A stretch of DNA of 64,000 bases from Cellvibrio sp. UBA7671 (GTDB lineage Bacteria > Pseudomonadota > Gammaproteobacteria > Pseudomonadales > Cellvibrionaceae), in contig DLHJ01000012.1 in the NCBI GenBank assembly GCA_002483145.1, positions 261,463-325,462 of the forward strand, in the 5' to 3' direction. Both the position numbers and the translations under genes were made by a program. Positions 15,607 through 25,008 of this stretch are shown here, one piece after another; position 1 is the stretch's first letter, and each line of letters begins with the position of its first letter. The notes under the pieces are model-generated. The model saw nothing but the letters and a program-made list of their open reading frames with translations. It searched no databases and had not been told where the DNA came from.

Positions 15607-17928
15607 ATGTATAAGCGTGCGGCCTTCTTAATTATAAGTATTGTAGTTATATCTACGTTCTTTCTATTCCTTCAAGTCGCGGTCTTCAAGACTCTTTCGG
15701 TTAAGAAAGTAGTGCCGGATGGCTTAAAGGATAACAGTTTCATCTCATTTTTTAGCGCAAAGCATGAAGACGTTAGGCGAATCGGTCATGAGGATACGTT
15801 GAAAATTAATGGGGTTATTGACAATGAAATTGCCACATTCTCGCTAGTTTCATCGAATTATAATGACAATACTATTCACTTGGGGCTTGTTTCCGCTAAT
15901 TTTTTTAATGTTTTAGATTTGGACGGCGTCAAATCACAAGTGCTTGACTCACCTCAGAAAATCATACTGAGCAAAGAGCATGGGCAGATCCTCGGTAGGA
16001 CATACCAAGTAAACGATGTCTTTTATTTAAATAGAGATACACCTTTGATTGTGACGGCGATAGCACCAGATGGTTTTAAGGGTATATCATCTGGCGGCGA
16101 GATTGGCTGGATTGCCCACAAGGGTAACGAGTTACTGTACTCCGGATACCCCACTGTAGATAAAGAAAGTCGTGCAGAATTATTTAGATTTGCACCAGAG
16201 CAATTGGCATTTGCACGTGTTGATGCGAGTTCTATTGACGCTGTTCGTAAAGCTTTGGAAAACGCCACACTTAGACCTGCCGAATATTTTCAAGCTACAG
16301 AATCTGTTGCTGTTAAATTTGGGCTGGAGGGATACATCATCTCCGCAAGGGAGGGAATGATCTATGAATGGGCCCAGTATCAGCAAGAAAGGCGTAAGGC
16401 ATTTATTTTTATCGTTGCAAGTACTTTAATTTCAATCTTCGTGGTTTTCGGTCAGATTCTAAGTCAGCTTGCCAGCACACTTAAGTTGGTAGATGTATTG
16501 AAGTTGGAGGAAATTTTAGGAGCTGCACCTTTCGCAATATTTAGGCGATTAATGTTTTTTGCCTTAATTCCCGTTTTGCCCGCATTCGGTGTGTCAGTTG
16601 TTTCGGGTCTAGTCCTGTATTTTCTTCCTACAGGACAGCTTGTATTTGGCCCATCCCATTCAAATTATCTATTTATTTCTATCTTGGTAGCTTTTGTAAT
16701 TGCTTTGCTAATTATTGTTCTCTCAACGTCGTTGAGCCTATTAGTCTATAACAACAAAAAAACCATGAGCTTGTCTCAAAGAGCAAGTATATCTCTTGGC
16801 GAATTATGGATGATTAGATCGTCGGTGCTTATACAAGTTGTAATTTTTTTTATCGTTGTATGTGCCATTATTCTAGGTATTAGAGAATCTAAAACGTTTT
16901 TTAAGCAGGCCCTGGGGTTTGAGAAATCTGATCTAATCTATTTATCTTTACGTGAAGTATCACAAGTACAAAATGGTGTATTTAATCATATTCAAAGCGC
17001 ATTAATGAACGAGCCCAACTTCAAAAATGTGAAAATCGCATCGTTAGTTGGTGCCCCTGGGTTTGGGAAAGCTTGGTCTGGTCAAGCAAGCATCAATCAG
17101 AAATCTGCAGTAAGTGCTAACATGCTTTTTATATCAAGAAGCTTCCTTGATGTTGTTGGTTCCTCTTTAGTTTCGGGGGATGCAATCGACGATAGCGGTG
17201 CTCCTGGAGTTTTGGTTAATTATGCATTAGCTAAAACATTCTACACGGAAGATGCTGATGAATTAGTTGGGAGGGAAATAAATATTAATGTTATGGGAGT
17301 CGATATAGTTAAACCAATAATAGGCGTGGTGTCTGATTCATATGTCTCCGTACCCACTGTATATTTTAATGGTGCGGACAAACAGGGGATTGTTGTTGAG
17401 GGTGATCAATTTTTAATCGATTTCGATGGGGATGTAAATGAGCTTAGAGATTTCTTGGATCGTACATTAAGTCCCATTGGTTGGGGAGTAGGATCTCTAA
17501 TTCCTCTAGAGCAGATGGTTCAAGAGATGCGTCCGAATTTAAGAAACATGAATCTAATTGTGGCTCTAACGAGTGCTGCGCTAACTTTACTAATTGTGTA
17601 CACAATGGTTGTTGGAATTTTTCATGAAATTACCGCGAGGTGGGCAGAGTTTAAACTAAAGTATTATTTGGGCGCAGATTTAAGAAGCCTAATTATAGAA
17701 CTCTCTCGATCCAGTGGTAAGTTAATACTATTGGGTGTGAGTATTGGTTTAGTTTTTATATTTTTTATCCGCGGATTTTTACAGGGTGCTTACCCTGCAG
17801 TTGCATTTTCTGAATTCGTTGTCGTTGCGATATTTGCTGCACTGACGGTCATAGTCGCGTTGTTTCTGGTTATATTGGCTCTTGGTTTTTTTGGTTTGAA
17901 TCGATTGGCTAATCCTAGCTTGAGCTAA
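15607..17928 (+). CDS. FtsX-family ABC permease with two FtsX-like modules
   Basis: About 773 residues from the ATG at 15607, 4 bp after the ATPase stop. A signal-anchor segment at the N-terminus is followed by a periplasmic domain, three membrane segments near residues 265-380, a fifth near 400-420, a second periplasmic domain, and three segments near the C-terminus. This eight-segment layout is that of tandem FtsX permeases rather than four-segment MacB. It is the last gene of the operon. Mechanotransmission across the periplasm through the adaptor is the known mode for this class. Confidence 0.85.
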   Translation: MYKRAAFLIISIVVISTFFLFLQVAVFKTLSVKKVVPDGLKDNSFISFFSAKHEDVRRIGHEDTLKINGVIDNEIATFSLVSSNYNDNTIHLGLVSANFFNVLDLDGVKSQVLDSPQKIILSKEHGQILGRTYQVNDVFYLNRDTPLIVTAIAPDGFKGISSGGEIGWIAHKGNELLYSGYPTVDKESRAELFRFAPEQLAFARVDASSIDAVRKALENATLRPAEYFQATESVAVKFGLEGYIISAREGMIYEWAQYQQERRKAFIFIVASTLISIFVVFGQILSQLASTLKLVDVLKLEEILGAAPFAIFRRLMFFALIPVLPAFGVSVVSGLVLYFLPTGQLVFGPSHSNYLFISILVAFVIALLIIVLSTSLSLLVYNNKKTMSLSQRASISLGELWMIRSSVLIQVVIFFIVVCAIILGIRESKTFFKQALGFEKSDLIYLSLREVSQVQNGVFNHIQSALMNEPNFKNVKIASLVGAPGFGKAWSGQASINQKSAVSANMLFISRSFLDVVGSSLVSGDAIDDSGAPGVLVNYALAKTFYTEDADELVGREININVMGVDIVKPIIGVVSDSYVSVPTVYFNGADKQGIVVEGDQFLIDFDGDVNELRDFLDRTLSPIGWGVGSLIPLEQMVQEMRPNLRNMNLIVALTSAALTLLIVYTMVVGIFHEITARWAEFKLKYYLGADLRSLIIELSRSSGKLILLGVSIGLVFIFFIRGFLQGAYPAVAFSEFVVVAIFAALTVIVALFLVILALGFFGLNRLANPSLS

Positions 17929-18067
17929 CATTACGCTGACCAACCATTCAGGAAAGATGCTCTTGGCTAGCCAATTGCTTTATCACACTCTTCCAAGAAT
18001 GTCGGTGGATACTTCTAGAGCATTATTTGCCACAACGGAAGTGTATGAGGCAAAGAAAAAGCCATTA

Positions 18068-18217
18068 TGTTGATTTGCACCTAAATTTGACCCACTTTTG
18101 CGTTTAATAGTGACGCAAGTTAATGGGTATAAGACACTATCCTAACTGGATATTTCATTATTCTAGGGGGGTCAAAATTCGAAACAAAAGTGGGTCAAAT
18201 TTATGTGCAAATCAACA
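18068..18217. mobile_element. MITE-like element with 33-bp terminal inverted repeats
   Basis: The ends 18068-18100 and 18185-18217 are inverted repeats matching at 32 of 33 positions (TGTTGATTTGCAC... / ...GTGCAAATCAACA). The 84-bp interior encodes nothing. The ends begin TGT and finish ACA, as in several transposon families, so it is probably a non-autonomous derivative moved by a transposase elsewhere in the genome. I see no clear target-site duplication. Confidence 0.7.
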
Positions 18218-18375
18218 GTTTACTATCAAACCCATCCTGCCGCTATAAACCCGCCGCACTAAGAATCCTGATCTTATATTGCCTAATAAAAAAAGCCCCA
18301 TAAGGAGCCTTCTCAGTTTTCATTAAGGTATCCAGACACCACTAGCCAAAGCTTGGAGCCGCCTTGCGCGGCTAC

Positions 18376-18474
18376 CCATTAGGGGATAACGGGCTGGGGA
18401 GCGCTCAATCTCATCTGGTCAGTCGCCCCGCCAGATAATTCTGAGCCAAGTATTGGGAGGAAGCAAGCTAAAAT
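18376..18474. repeat. Hairpin-bearing repeat, left copy
   Basis: Shares with 27474-27590 the order CAT-AGGGG, ATAAC, then about 27 bases later GGTC and CGCC, then TCTGAGCCAA and AGCAA-x-CTAA. The stem is GGC-GGGG-CG type (left arm 18392-18403, right arm 18424-18432) with two bulged bases in the left arm. Confidence 0.45.
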
Positions 18475-18592
18475 GGTCTTCTCTAGAGGGATAGTATCAA
18501 GGCACTTTAGCTTGGCTGTCTGCATAGCTAAAGCAAGTAACGTCTTTGAGTGGGTGCCAACCCAATGAGGCAGGTTAAAACAAAGGTTAACT

Positions 18593-18633
18593 GATGTAGA
18601 CTGTTACGTCCTTAGGACGTAACAGTCTACATC
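18593..18633. promoter_or_regulatory. Palindromic operator 1 upstream of abiE
   Basis: Perfect 20-bp inverted repeat around a single T: arms 18593-18612 and 18614-18633. The centre reads CGTCCT-T-AGGACG. The same GTCCT-N-AGGAC core is in operator 2. AbiEi antitoxins of other species repress their own promoter by binding inverted repeats, so these are the likely targets. Confidence 0.7.
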
Positions 18634-18680
18634 TGAAAGTCATTTATTGACAAGCTTTTCAAAGCATTAAAAACATTTTC

Positions 18681-18709
18681 TTGACTTGTGATAATCCGAC
18701 TGCTATATG
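18681..18709 (+). promoter_or_regulatory. abiE promoter, -10 inside operator 2
   Basis: TTGACT (18681-18686), a 17-bp spacer, then TATATG (18704-18709) with an upstream TG. The -10 lies within the left arm of the second palindrome, so a bound repressor would block polymerase. A second TTGACA at 18647 lacks a good -10. Confidence 0.55.
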
Positions 18710-18733
18710 TCCTAAGGACATATAGCAGTCGGA
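18695..18733. promoter_or_regulatory. Palindromic operator 2 upstream of abiE
   Basis: Perfect 19-bp inverted repeat around a single A: arms 18695-18713 and 18715-18733, ending 10 bp before the abiEi start codon. The core TGTCCT-A-AGGACA matches that of operator 1; the outer arms differ. The centres are 101 bp apart. Confidence 0.72.
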
Positions 18734-18743
18734 ATACCAACAA

Positions 18744-19646
18744 ATGAAAGTAACAAAAGCTCTTACTCTTTCGTTGGGCGAACTTAATATGCCCGTAATA
18801 ACCGAATATCAGGTGGGCCTAGCTCTTCATAAAATCTATCGTCAAAAAGAATACAAGGGTGAGCCTGTAGCTCTACAAAAGGATGCAGCGGAGCGTAGGG
18901 ATTTTAATAAGTATCTTTTGAATTTGATTGAAGACGGTGTTCTCAACACGCAATCTGATTTGCCCCCAAAGGTGTTTGCTTTCGTGGGTCATCTCCGGTG
19001 GACCCCAGAAGAAGTTGTATGTGCTGCGGACCCTTTCTCTTACATTTCTCATCTAAGTGCAATGGCTTATCATGGATTGACGGATAGGATTCCAGTGAAG
19101 CTTTATGTTTCATCTCCTGGCCCAACCGAATGGAAAAAATTTGCCCAAGAGCGAATGGAAAAAGATTTAGGTGCGAATTTAGATGAGTACACAAATAACG
19201 GACTCCCCCTGCTAACTCGATCCAACTTTGTAAAGATTGGAAAAACTGAAATTCATTCATTTAAATCCAAGCATCTTGGCGCTTATAAAAATGCGCATGA
19301 AAGAGTAATCAGGGTTTCTACAATAGGCCGTACATTTTTGGATATGCTGAGAAGCCCGGAGTTGTGTGGCGGAATCAATCATGTCCTTGAGGTTTATGAT
19401 GAATATGCCGGGAAGTATTTACGATTAATAACCGATGAAATAAATACTCATGGTGCTCCCATCGATAAGGTGAGAGCTGGCTATATTATTAGCGAAAGAT
19501 TAAATATTAAAAATGATGTCGTAGAGCGCTGGAGTGAATATGCACAGCGAGGAGGCTCAAGAAAACTTGACGCTGCTGGTGAATATGTCCCTACGTGGTC
19601 TGACAGATGGTGCCTTTCTATAAATATATTTGAGAAGGCAAAATGA
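18744..19646 (+). CDS. abiEi: AbiEi-type antitoxin and autorepressor of a type IV toxin-antitoxin system
   Basis: 300 residues. The N-terminal 90 residues look like a winged-helix DNA-binding domain. The middle has DPFSYISHLSAMAYHGLTDR, which is typical of AbiEi antitoxins (Y-x2-HLSA-x2-YHGL), and STIGRTFLDMLRSPELCGG closes the antitoxin domain. Known of the family: it neutralises AbiEii without binding it stably and represses the operon by binding inverted repeats. Two such palindromes lie directly upstream. It overlaps abiEii by 4 bp (ATGA). Confidence 0.85.
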   Translation: MKVTKALTLSLGELNMPVITEYQVGLALHKIYRQKEYKGEPVALQKDAAERRDFNKYLLNLIEDGVLNTQSDLPPKVFAFVGHLRWTPEEVVCAADPFSYISHLSAMAYHGLTDRIPVKLYVSSPGPTEWKKFAQERMEKDLGANLDEYTNNGLPLLTRSNFVKIGKTEIHSFKSKHLGAYKNAHERVIRVSTIGRTFLDMLRSPELCGGINHVLEVYDEYAGKYLRLITDEINTHGAPIDKVRAGYIISERLNIKNDVVERWSEYAQRGGSRKLDAAGEYVPTWSDRWCLSINIFEKAK

Positions 19647-20512
19647 ATACCAAATTTGAAGAGATCAAGATTGCTCAATGGGTGCAATCTGCAGATAACG
19701 ATGCAAATAAAGAGTTTAGAGCTGCCGTACATACTATTCTTTCTGCAATTTCGGCAGAAAAAGAATTAAAAGCCAATATGGTTTTGAAGGGCGGAATATT
19801 ATTGGCAATACGCTATCAAAGCCACAGATTTACAAAAGATATTGATTTATCAACTGCTCAAACATTAAAAGATATTCGGCCTGAAAGTATTGCCGTCGCT
19901 CTCGACAGAAGTTTGGCCAATATGGTTGAAACGCTGGACTATGATTTGGACTGTAGAATCCAGAATTATAAGGTACAGCCAGCAAATCAACCTGATGCAA
20001 TATATCCATCAATGAAATTCAGCATAGGCTACGCTTATAAAGGCACGTCAAAACATAAGCGTTTAATTAGCCTGCAATCTCCCAACATAATATCCATTGA
20101 CTACAGTCTGAACGAATCAACACCGAACGTTGACAATTTCGAGTTGGCGCAAGGAGAAGAGCTTCTTGTGTATTCGTTGACCGACCTGATTGCTGAAAAA
20201 TTTCGTTCGCTACTGCAGCAAGAAGAGCGCAACAGGTACCGTAGGCAAGATATTTTTGATTTATGCATTTTGTTGCAATGCATCGACGATTTTGATTCGG
20301 TTGAGAAGAAAAAGATCCTAGACTCATTGTTAGAGAAATCTAGAGCTAGAGGTATTGAACCTGCTGTGGATTCTTTTGAAAACGAGGAGTTAAAGAGAAG
20401 AGCGAAGGAGTATTACTCCACTATTGCTGATGAAATAGAAGGAGATCTCCCTGATTTTGAAAAATCATTTGGATATGTGGCAAATTTTTATACATCATTG
20501 CCATGGAGATAG
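19643..20512 (+). CDS. abiEii: AbiEii-type nucleotidyltransferase toxin
   Basis: 289 residues. The nucleotidyltransferase core has VLKGGILLAIRY (GG at 50-51) and RFTKDIDLS with the catalytic Asp pair D66-x-D68, then a C-terminal EKF...RYRRQDIFDL helical region typical of AbiEii/AbiGii. Known of the family: NTP-dependent toxins, some of which modify tRNA 3' ends, giving abortive phage infection or plasmid maintenance. It is coupled to the antitoxin gene by the ATGA overlap. No damage to the motifs is visible. Confidence 0.87.
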   Translation: MNTKFEEIKIAQWVQSADNDANKEFRAAVHTILSAISAEKELKANMVLKGGILLAIRYQSHRFTKDIDLSTAQTLKDIRPESIAVALDRSLANMVETLDYDLDCRIQNYKVQPANQPDAIYPSMKFSIGYAYKGTSKHKRLISLQSPNIISIDYSLNESTPNVDNFELAQGEELLVYSLTDLIAEKFRSLLQQEERNRYRRQDIFDLCILLQCIDDFDSVEKKKILDSLLEKSRARGIEPAVDSFENEELKRRAKEYYSTIADEIEGDLPDFEKSFGYVANFYTSLPWR

Positions 20513-20731
20513 TCATATTCAGTACTTAAGCATATGAAGTATTAGCAGTAGATTGTTGAGAATAACGACATTAGGTATTGGTGTTGGTGAACAGCAGCCA
20601 CGATGTTATTTAATGTAATGGCAATACCGAAGTGACTGAATTATCTTATTCAATCCTTGATGAATTCAAATTTAATCATTCATAGATATTGAGACAATTA
20701 TTTATATATAACTAAGGCTGAGGAGCAAGCC

Positions 20732-23059
20732 ATGCGAATCGAATTCATTGAGATTGCTAATTTTAGAAAGTTATTATCGACTCGCGTGGGGCTGTCTTCA
20801 GAAAGAACCGTTTTCGTTGGTGCTAACAATAGTGGTAAAACATCAGCTATCACGGCGCTCCGATATTTCCTTGTTGACCGCGAACGATCAAGCTTTTGTT
20901 TCAATGACTTCACGCTATCCCACTGGCCAACTATCAATGCGATGGGGGCGGAGTGGGAAGACCTGCATATTGCGAATCAGCCTTTACCAGATCCCCGATG
21001 GGATCAGGTTTTACCCTTCTTGGATGTGTGGCTTCAAGTTGCTGAAAATGAAATTCACTATGTTCAGAAAATTCTACCTACTCTTGATTGGGACGGTGGA
21101 CGGCTTGGTGTGCGCATGCGTTTGGAGCCACGGCACACAGCGACACTTCAGCAGGAATATTTGTCAGCACGATCTCAAGCACGAGCATTGCAAGAGGCAG
21201 CTGCTGCACTAGCGGTAGCGCAAGGCAACGCTGCTGCGGATTTTCAGATAACAATTTGGCCTCAAACGCTCGTCGAGTTCCTGCAGCGTCGGCTGAAGGC
21301 TTTTTTCACTGTTAAGGCTTATGTGCTTGACCCCGCCAGTTGTGTCGAACCGCTACACGGTATTGCTAGACCGCAGGTACTAAATGGAAGCGACCCAATT
21401 GATGGTGATCCCTTTCGCGGTCTTATACGCATTGATGAGATCAGTGCTCAACGCGGATTTGGTGTAGCAGGTGAGAGTAGTAGCGATGACAATGAAGATG
21501 TCATCAGTGGGTCAAGAAAACTGTCAGTTCAGCTCCGCCAGTATTATGCTCGTCATCTTGACCCTTACGAAAATCCGGACGCGCAAGATCTCCTCGCACT
21601 CAAGGCAATTGAAGAGGCACAGAAAGTCTTTAATCTACGACTGAGTGATGGATTCAAGGATCCGCTCAAAGAAATGCATACGCTTGGCTATCCTGGTGTT
21701 ACGGATCCTAAGTTGAACATTTCGACTAGGTTGCGTCCAGTAGAGGGATTGAATCACGATGCCGCAGTTCAATTTGTTGTGCCCGTCCATAATGGCGAAA
21801 CCTCGATAAATCTTTATCTACCGGAAGATTCCAATGGGCTCGGCTATCAGAATCTGATCTCTATGGTCTTTCGTCTCATGGCTTTCCGTGACAGTTGGAT
21901 GCGAGTTGGTAAAGCCAAGCACAAAGTTTTAGACGATACGATTATTCCACCCTTACACCTAGTTCTGATCGAAGAACCTGAAGTGCATCTTCACACCCAG
22001 GTTCAGCAGGTTTTCATTCGCCAGGCACACAAAATCTTACGCAATCATGTCGATCTTGCTGCGAATCAGAATTTAGTAACGCAGATGGTGGTTAGTACGC
22101 ATTCGAGCCACATAGCTCATGAGTGTGAATTTGATTCACTACGTTATTTTCGCCGCTTACCAAACGGCGAAAATTCGATTCCAACCTCATGTGTAGTTAA
22201 CCTTGAAAATGCTTTCGGAGCCGACCAAGACACGAAACGCTTTGTCACCCGCTATTTGCGGGTTACGCATTGCGACCTATTTTTTGCAGATGCTGCGGTC
22301 TTGATAGAGGGGCCGGCCGAACGCATCTTGGTTCCCCATTTTGTAAACCATCATGCCGAGTTTGCAAAGCTCTCTGAGGGTTATATCACTTGGCTGGAAA
22401 TTGGCGGTAGCCATGCTCATAGGCTCAGAAGTCTGATCGAAAAAATTGGACTCACTACGTTAGTTATCACCGATATCGACTCGTGCAACGTTGCGGGCGA
22501 TAGTGCTCCACCGATTCGCAACTCAGGCTTTACAACACGCAATGCGACACTACGGACATGGTGGCCAGTATGCAATGAACTTGATCCTTTGCTAGACAAA
22601 CCTGAAGGCGATAAGGCCAAAATATACGGTGAGCAACATTTCTCTATACGCGTCGCTTATCAGTCACCCACCCAAGTAACCTTCAAAGGAGCTACTGCTG
22701 AGGCCCTTTCCTACACTTTGGAAGATGCAATAGTAATGGCGAATATTGATATGTTTGGTGCGCTGCCTGGAGTTGGACTTATAGCTAAATTTCGCGCTGC
22801 CATTACTGATAGCGTTGATCTTGCTGACTTGGGGGCGACACTCAAAGCTGCTCTCAGCTCTGGAGGGAAAGCTGAATTTGCACTGGACTTGCTTGAACTT
22901 GAAAACCCTCTTGCTCTAAAACCTCCAGCTTACATTCGCGAAGGACTGCTATGGTTAGCCGCTCAGCTTGAGCACAAGCAAGTTGAGCTTGGGCTTTTAC
23001 AGGTAGCAGGTGAGGAACAAATCGAGGAAGCTGTTGTTGCGAAGGAGATTGTTGCATGA
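20732..23059 (+). CDS. OLD-family ATPase-TOPRIM nuclease (GajA-like)
   Basis: 775 residues starting at an ATG with GAGGAG upstream. N-terminal ABC-type ATPase half: Walker A GANNSGKT (30-37); after a long insertion with an Ala/Gln-rich coiled coil (about 135-165), Walker B LIEEPEVHLH and the STHSSH stretch. The C-terminal TOPRIM domain begins at VLIEGPAER and has the metal-binding VITDIDS. Together with the overlapping UvrD-like gene this is the layout of the Gabija anti-phage system, where the nuclease cuts DNA when nucleotide levels fall. It is clearly longer than the GajA proteins I remember, so I call it Gabija-like only. Confidence 0.8.
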   Translation: MRIEFIEIANFRKLLSTRVGLSSERTVFVGANNSGKTSAITALRYFLVDRERSSFCFNDFTLSHWPTINAMGAEWEDLHIANQPLPDPRWDQVLPFLDVWLQVAENEIHYVQKILPTLDWDGGRLGVRMRLEPRHTATLQQEYLSARSQARALQEAAAALAVAQGNAAADFQITIWPQTLVEFLQRRLKAFFTVKAYVLDPASCVEPLHGIARPQVLNGSDPIDGDPFRGLIRIDEISAQRGFGVAGESSSDDNEDVISGSRKLSVQLRQYYARHLDPYENPDAQDLLALKAIEEAQKVFNLRLSDGFKDPLKEMHTLGYPGVTDPKLNISTRLRPVEGLNHDAAVQFVVPVHNGETSINLYLPEDSNGLGYQNLISMVFRLMAFRDSWMRVGKAKHKVLDDTIIPPLHLVLIEEPEVHLHTQVQQVFIRQAHKILRNHVDLAANQNLVTQMVVSTHSSHIAHECEFDSLRYFRRLPNGENSIPTSCVVNLENAFGADQDTKRFVTRYLRVTHCDLFFADAAVLIEGPAERILVPHFVNHHAEFAKLSEGYITWLEIGGSHAHRLRSLIEKIGLTTLVITDIDSCNVAGDSAPPIRNSGFTTRNATLRTWWPVCNELDPLLDKPEGDKAKIYGEQHFSIRVAYQSPTQVTFKGATAEALSYTLEDAIVMANIDMFGALPGVGLIAKFRAAITDSVDLADLGATLKAALSSGGKAEFALDLLELENPLALKPPAYIREGLLWLAAQLEHKQVELGLLQVAGEEQIEEAVVAKEIVA

Positions 23060-24951
23060 GTAATGATTTCATAATGGAGTCGAACGTTACACTCGATGAT
23101 CATGTAGACGAAGCATTGGCTGGATTTCTCAATCTGGAAAAACCAACGAGTTTCTTTCTATTTGCTGGCGCTGGCTCGGGTAAAACACGGTCATTGGTAA
23201 ATGCGCTGAAGTATTTAGCGAAAACCTATCGTGACCTCCTCCGTTTACGTGGACGGCAAGTTGCTGTTATCACTTATACGAACGCAGCATGCGATGAAAT
23301 AAAACGACGAACCGAGTACGATCCGCTATTTGTTGTAAGCACTATCCACAGTTTTGCTTGGTCGCAAGTGCAAGGGTTCAACACAGATATCCGCGCTTGG
23401 TTGAAAGATAATTTGACGCATGAAATTACCGAGCTTCAGCACGAAGAGGCAAAGGGACGACCTGGCACTAAAGCATCTGCTGCTCGTCAGGCTCAGATTC
23501 AGTCTAAGCAGCGCCGATTGGATCGACTCGAAGAAATTAAGGCATTTACTTACAGTCCCAGTGGAGATAATGGCGAGCGCAACGCACTAAACCACAGCGA
23601 AGTTATAAAAATTTTTTCAACGTTTCTGCTTATAAAACCGCTTATGCAGCGTATGTTCGTTGAAAGATTTCCATTTCTTATAATTGATGAGAGTCAAGAT
23701 ACCAGTCGGGGGCTCATCGACGCTTTATTTGCTGTACAGAATGTTCATTCTCACCGTTTTTGCTTGGGGTTGATCGGCGACACGATGCAGCGTATTTACC
23801 CGGATGGTAAAGAGCGAATCGAAAATGAAATCCCTCAGAATTGGGCAACGCCAGAGAAAAAGCTAAACCATCGCTCCCCTCATCGTATCGTGAAGCTTAT
23901 CAACCAAATTCGAGCCAGTGTCGATGATCATAAACAGGTGCCGCGGGACGATAGGCCAGAGGGTTGGGTAAGGTTATTTATCTTCTCCGTTGATACACCA
24001 AACAAACCTGCGTTAGAACAGCGAGTACGAGATTACATGGCAACACTAACTAGTGATCAGAATTGGTCTGACTCTAGTAAATGCAAAATCTTGGCCTTAG
24101 AGCATCACATGTCCGCTCGGCGCATGGGTTTTGAAAATATGTTTGAAGCGATTGCCTCGGTGGATGAATATCGCACGGGGTTTCTCGATGGAAGCTTTGC
24201 TCCTACACAATTATTTACCCAATACGTATTACCTCTCGTCGCTGCGCAGCAGAAAGGAGATAAGTTTTTTGCAACAAAGCTGGTGAGAGAGCACTCCCCC
24301 TTGCTGAGTGAAGACGTTTTGAAGCACAGTGATAATCCGATAACACAACTTCGAGCCACCCAAGTTGCAATCGATAACTTAATGACACTTTGGGCTAACG
24401 GCGAACCCTCATGTGCTGCGATTACCGAAAGTCTTGCTAGTAGCAACCTATTCATGATTCCCGACAGCCTCAAAGCTGCTTTGGCTGCAAAGCAAACCGT
24501 ATTAACAGTAACACCTGGCGATGATGCAATTGATCCACTAAGTGATCAAATTGCTGCTCTTGTTAAATTTCTGGATTGCTCATTTTCGGAAATTGCACCA
24601 TATGCTGCTTATGTAGCAGGTGAGGCTCCATTTGATACTCATCAGGGGGTGAAAGGCTTGGAGTTCGAGCGCGTGATGGTTCTCATGGACGATGAAGAAG
24701 CCCGAGGTTTCTTGTTCGGTTATGAAAAGCTGTTAGGTGCTAAAGCCCCTACTGCTACCGACATAAAAAATGCGCAGGAGGGCAAAGAAACATCCTTTGA
24801 TCGTACTCGGCGACTATTCTATGTAACGTGCAGTAGGGCCCAGTCAGGTTTGGCGCTCGTGGCCTATTCTTCTAATACCGCAGCTGTTCGTGAGCAGGTT
24901 ATTGCCAATGGGTGGTTTACTGTGGACGAGGTTCTTTCAGCGTTACCTTAA
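23056..24951 (+). CDS. UvrD/Rep-like superfamily 1 helicase (GajB-like)
   Basis: 631 residues, starting inside the nuclease stop codon (ATGA). Superfamily 1 motifs in order: Walker A GAGSGKT (38-44), ITYTNAA (motif Ia), STIHSFAW, Walker B LIIDESQDTS, LIGDTMQRIYP (motif III), HRSPHRIV (motif IV region), and HQGVKGLEFERVMVLMDDEE near the C-terminus (motif V). It is predicted to work with the OLD nuclease as a two-gene defence system, sensing or unwinding invading DNA ends. The tight coupling supports a fixed stoichiometry. Confidence 0.82.
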   Translation: MSNDFIMESNVTLDDHVDEALAGFLNLEKPTSFFLFAGAGSGKTRSLVNALKYLAKTYRDLLRLRGRQVAVITYTNAACDEIKRRTEYDPLFVVSTIHSFAWSQVQGFNTDIRAWLKDNLTHEITELQHEEAKGRPGTKASAARQAQIQSKQRRLDRLEEIKAFTYSPSGDNGERNALNHSEVIKIFSTFLLIKPLMQRMFVERFPFLIIDESQDTSRGLIDALFAVQNVHSHRFCLGLIGDTMQRIYPDGKERIENEIPQNWATPEKKLNHRSPHRIVKLINQIRASVDDHKQVPRDDRPEGWVRLFIFSVDTPNKPALEQRVRDYMATLTSDQNWSDSSKCKILALEHHMSARRMGFENMFEAIASVDEYRTGFLDGSFAPTQLFTQYVLPLVAAQQKGDKFFATKLVREHSPLLSEDVLKHSDNPITQLRATQVAIDNLMTLWANGEPSCAAITESLASSNLFMIPDSLKAALAAKQTVLTVTPGDDAIDPLSDQIAALVKFLDCSFSEIAPYAAYVAGEAPFDTHQGVKGLEFERVMVLMDDEEARGFLFGYEKLLGAKAPTATDIKNAQEGKETSFDRTRRLFYVTCSRAQSGLALVAYSSNTAAVREQVIANGWFTVDEVLSALP

Positions 24952-25008
24952 GCAGTTTTAGCTTGAAGAGTTGTCAGGACGTAAGTGTGTATACAAATAG
25001 GATTTCAA

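Larger units (their letters stand above)
17929..18592. other. Non-coding stretch between RiPP operon and AbiE genes
   Basis: No gene seen. It contains the 150-bp inverted-repeat element (18068-18217), a run AAAAAAAGCCCC with weak terminator character (near 18287), and a hairpin-bearing repeat (18376-18474) that has a diverged second copy near 27.5 kb. Confidence 0.6.

Noticed and set aside
18282-18320. Terminator for the RiPP operon in the AAAAAAAGCCCC region
   Set aside because: The arms (AGCCCC / GGAGCC) pair poorly and lack a T-run on the plus strand.
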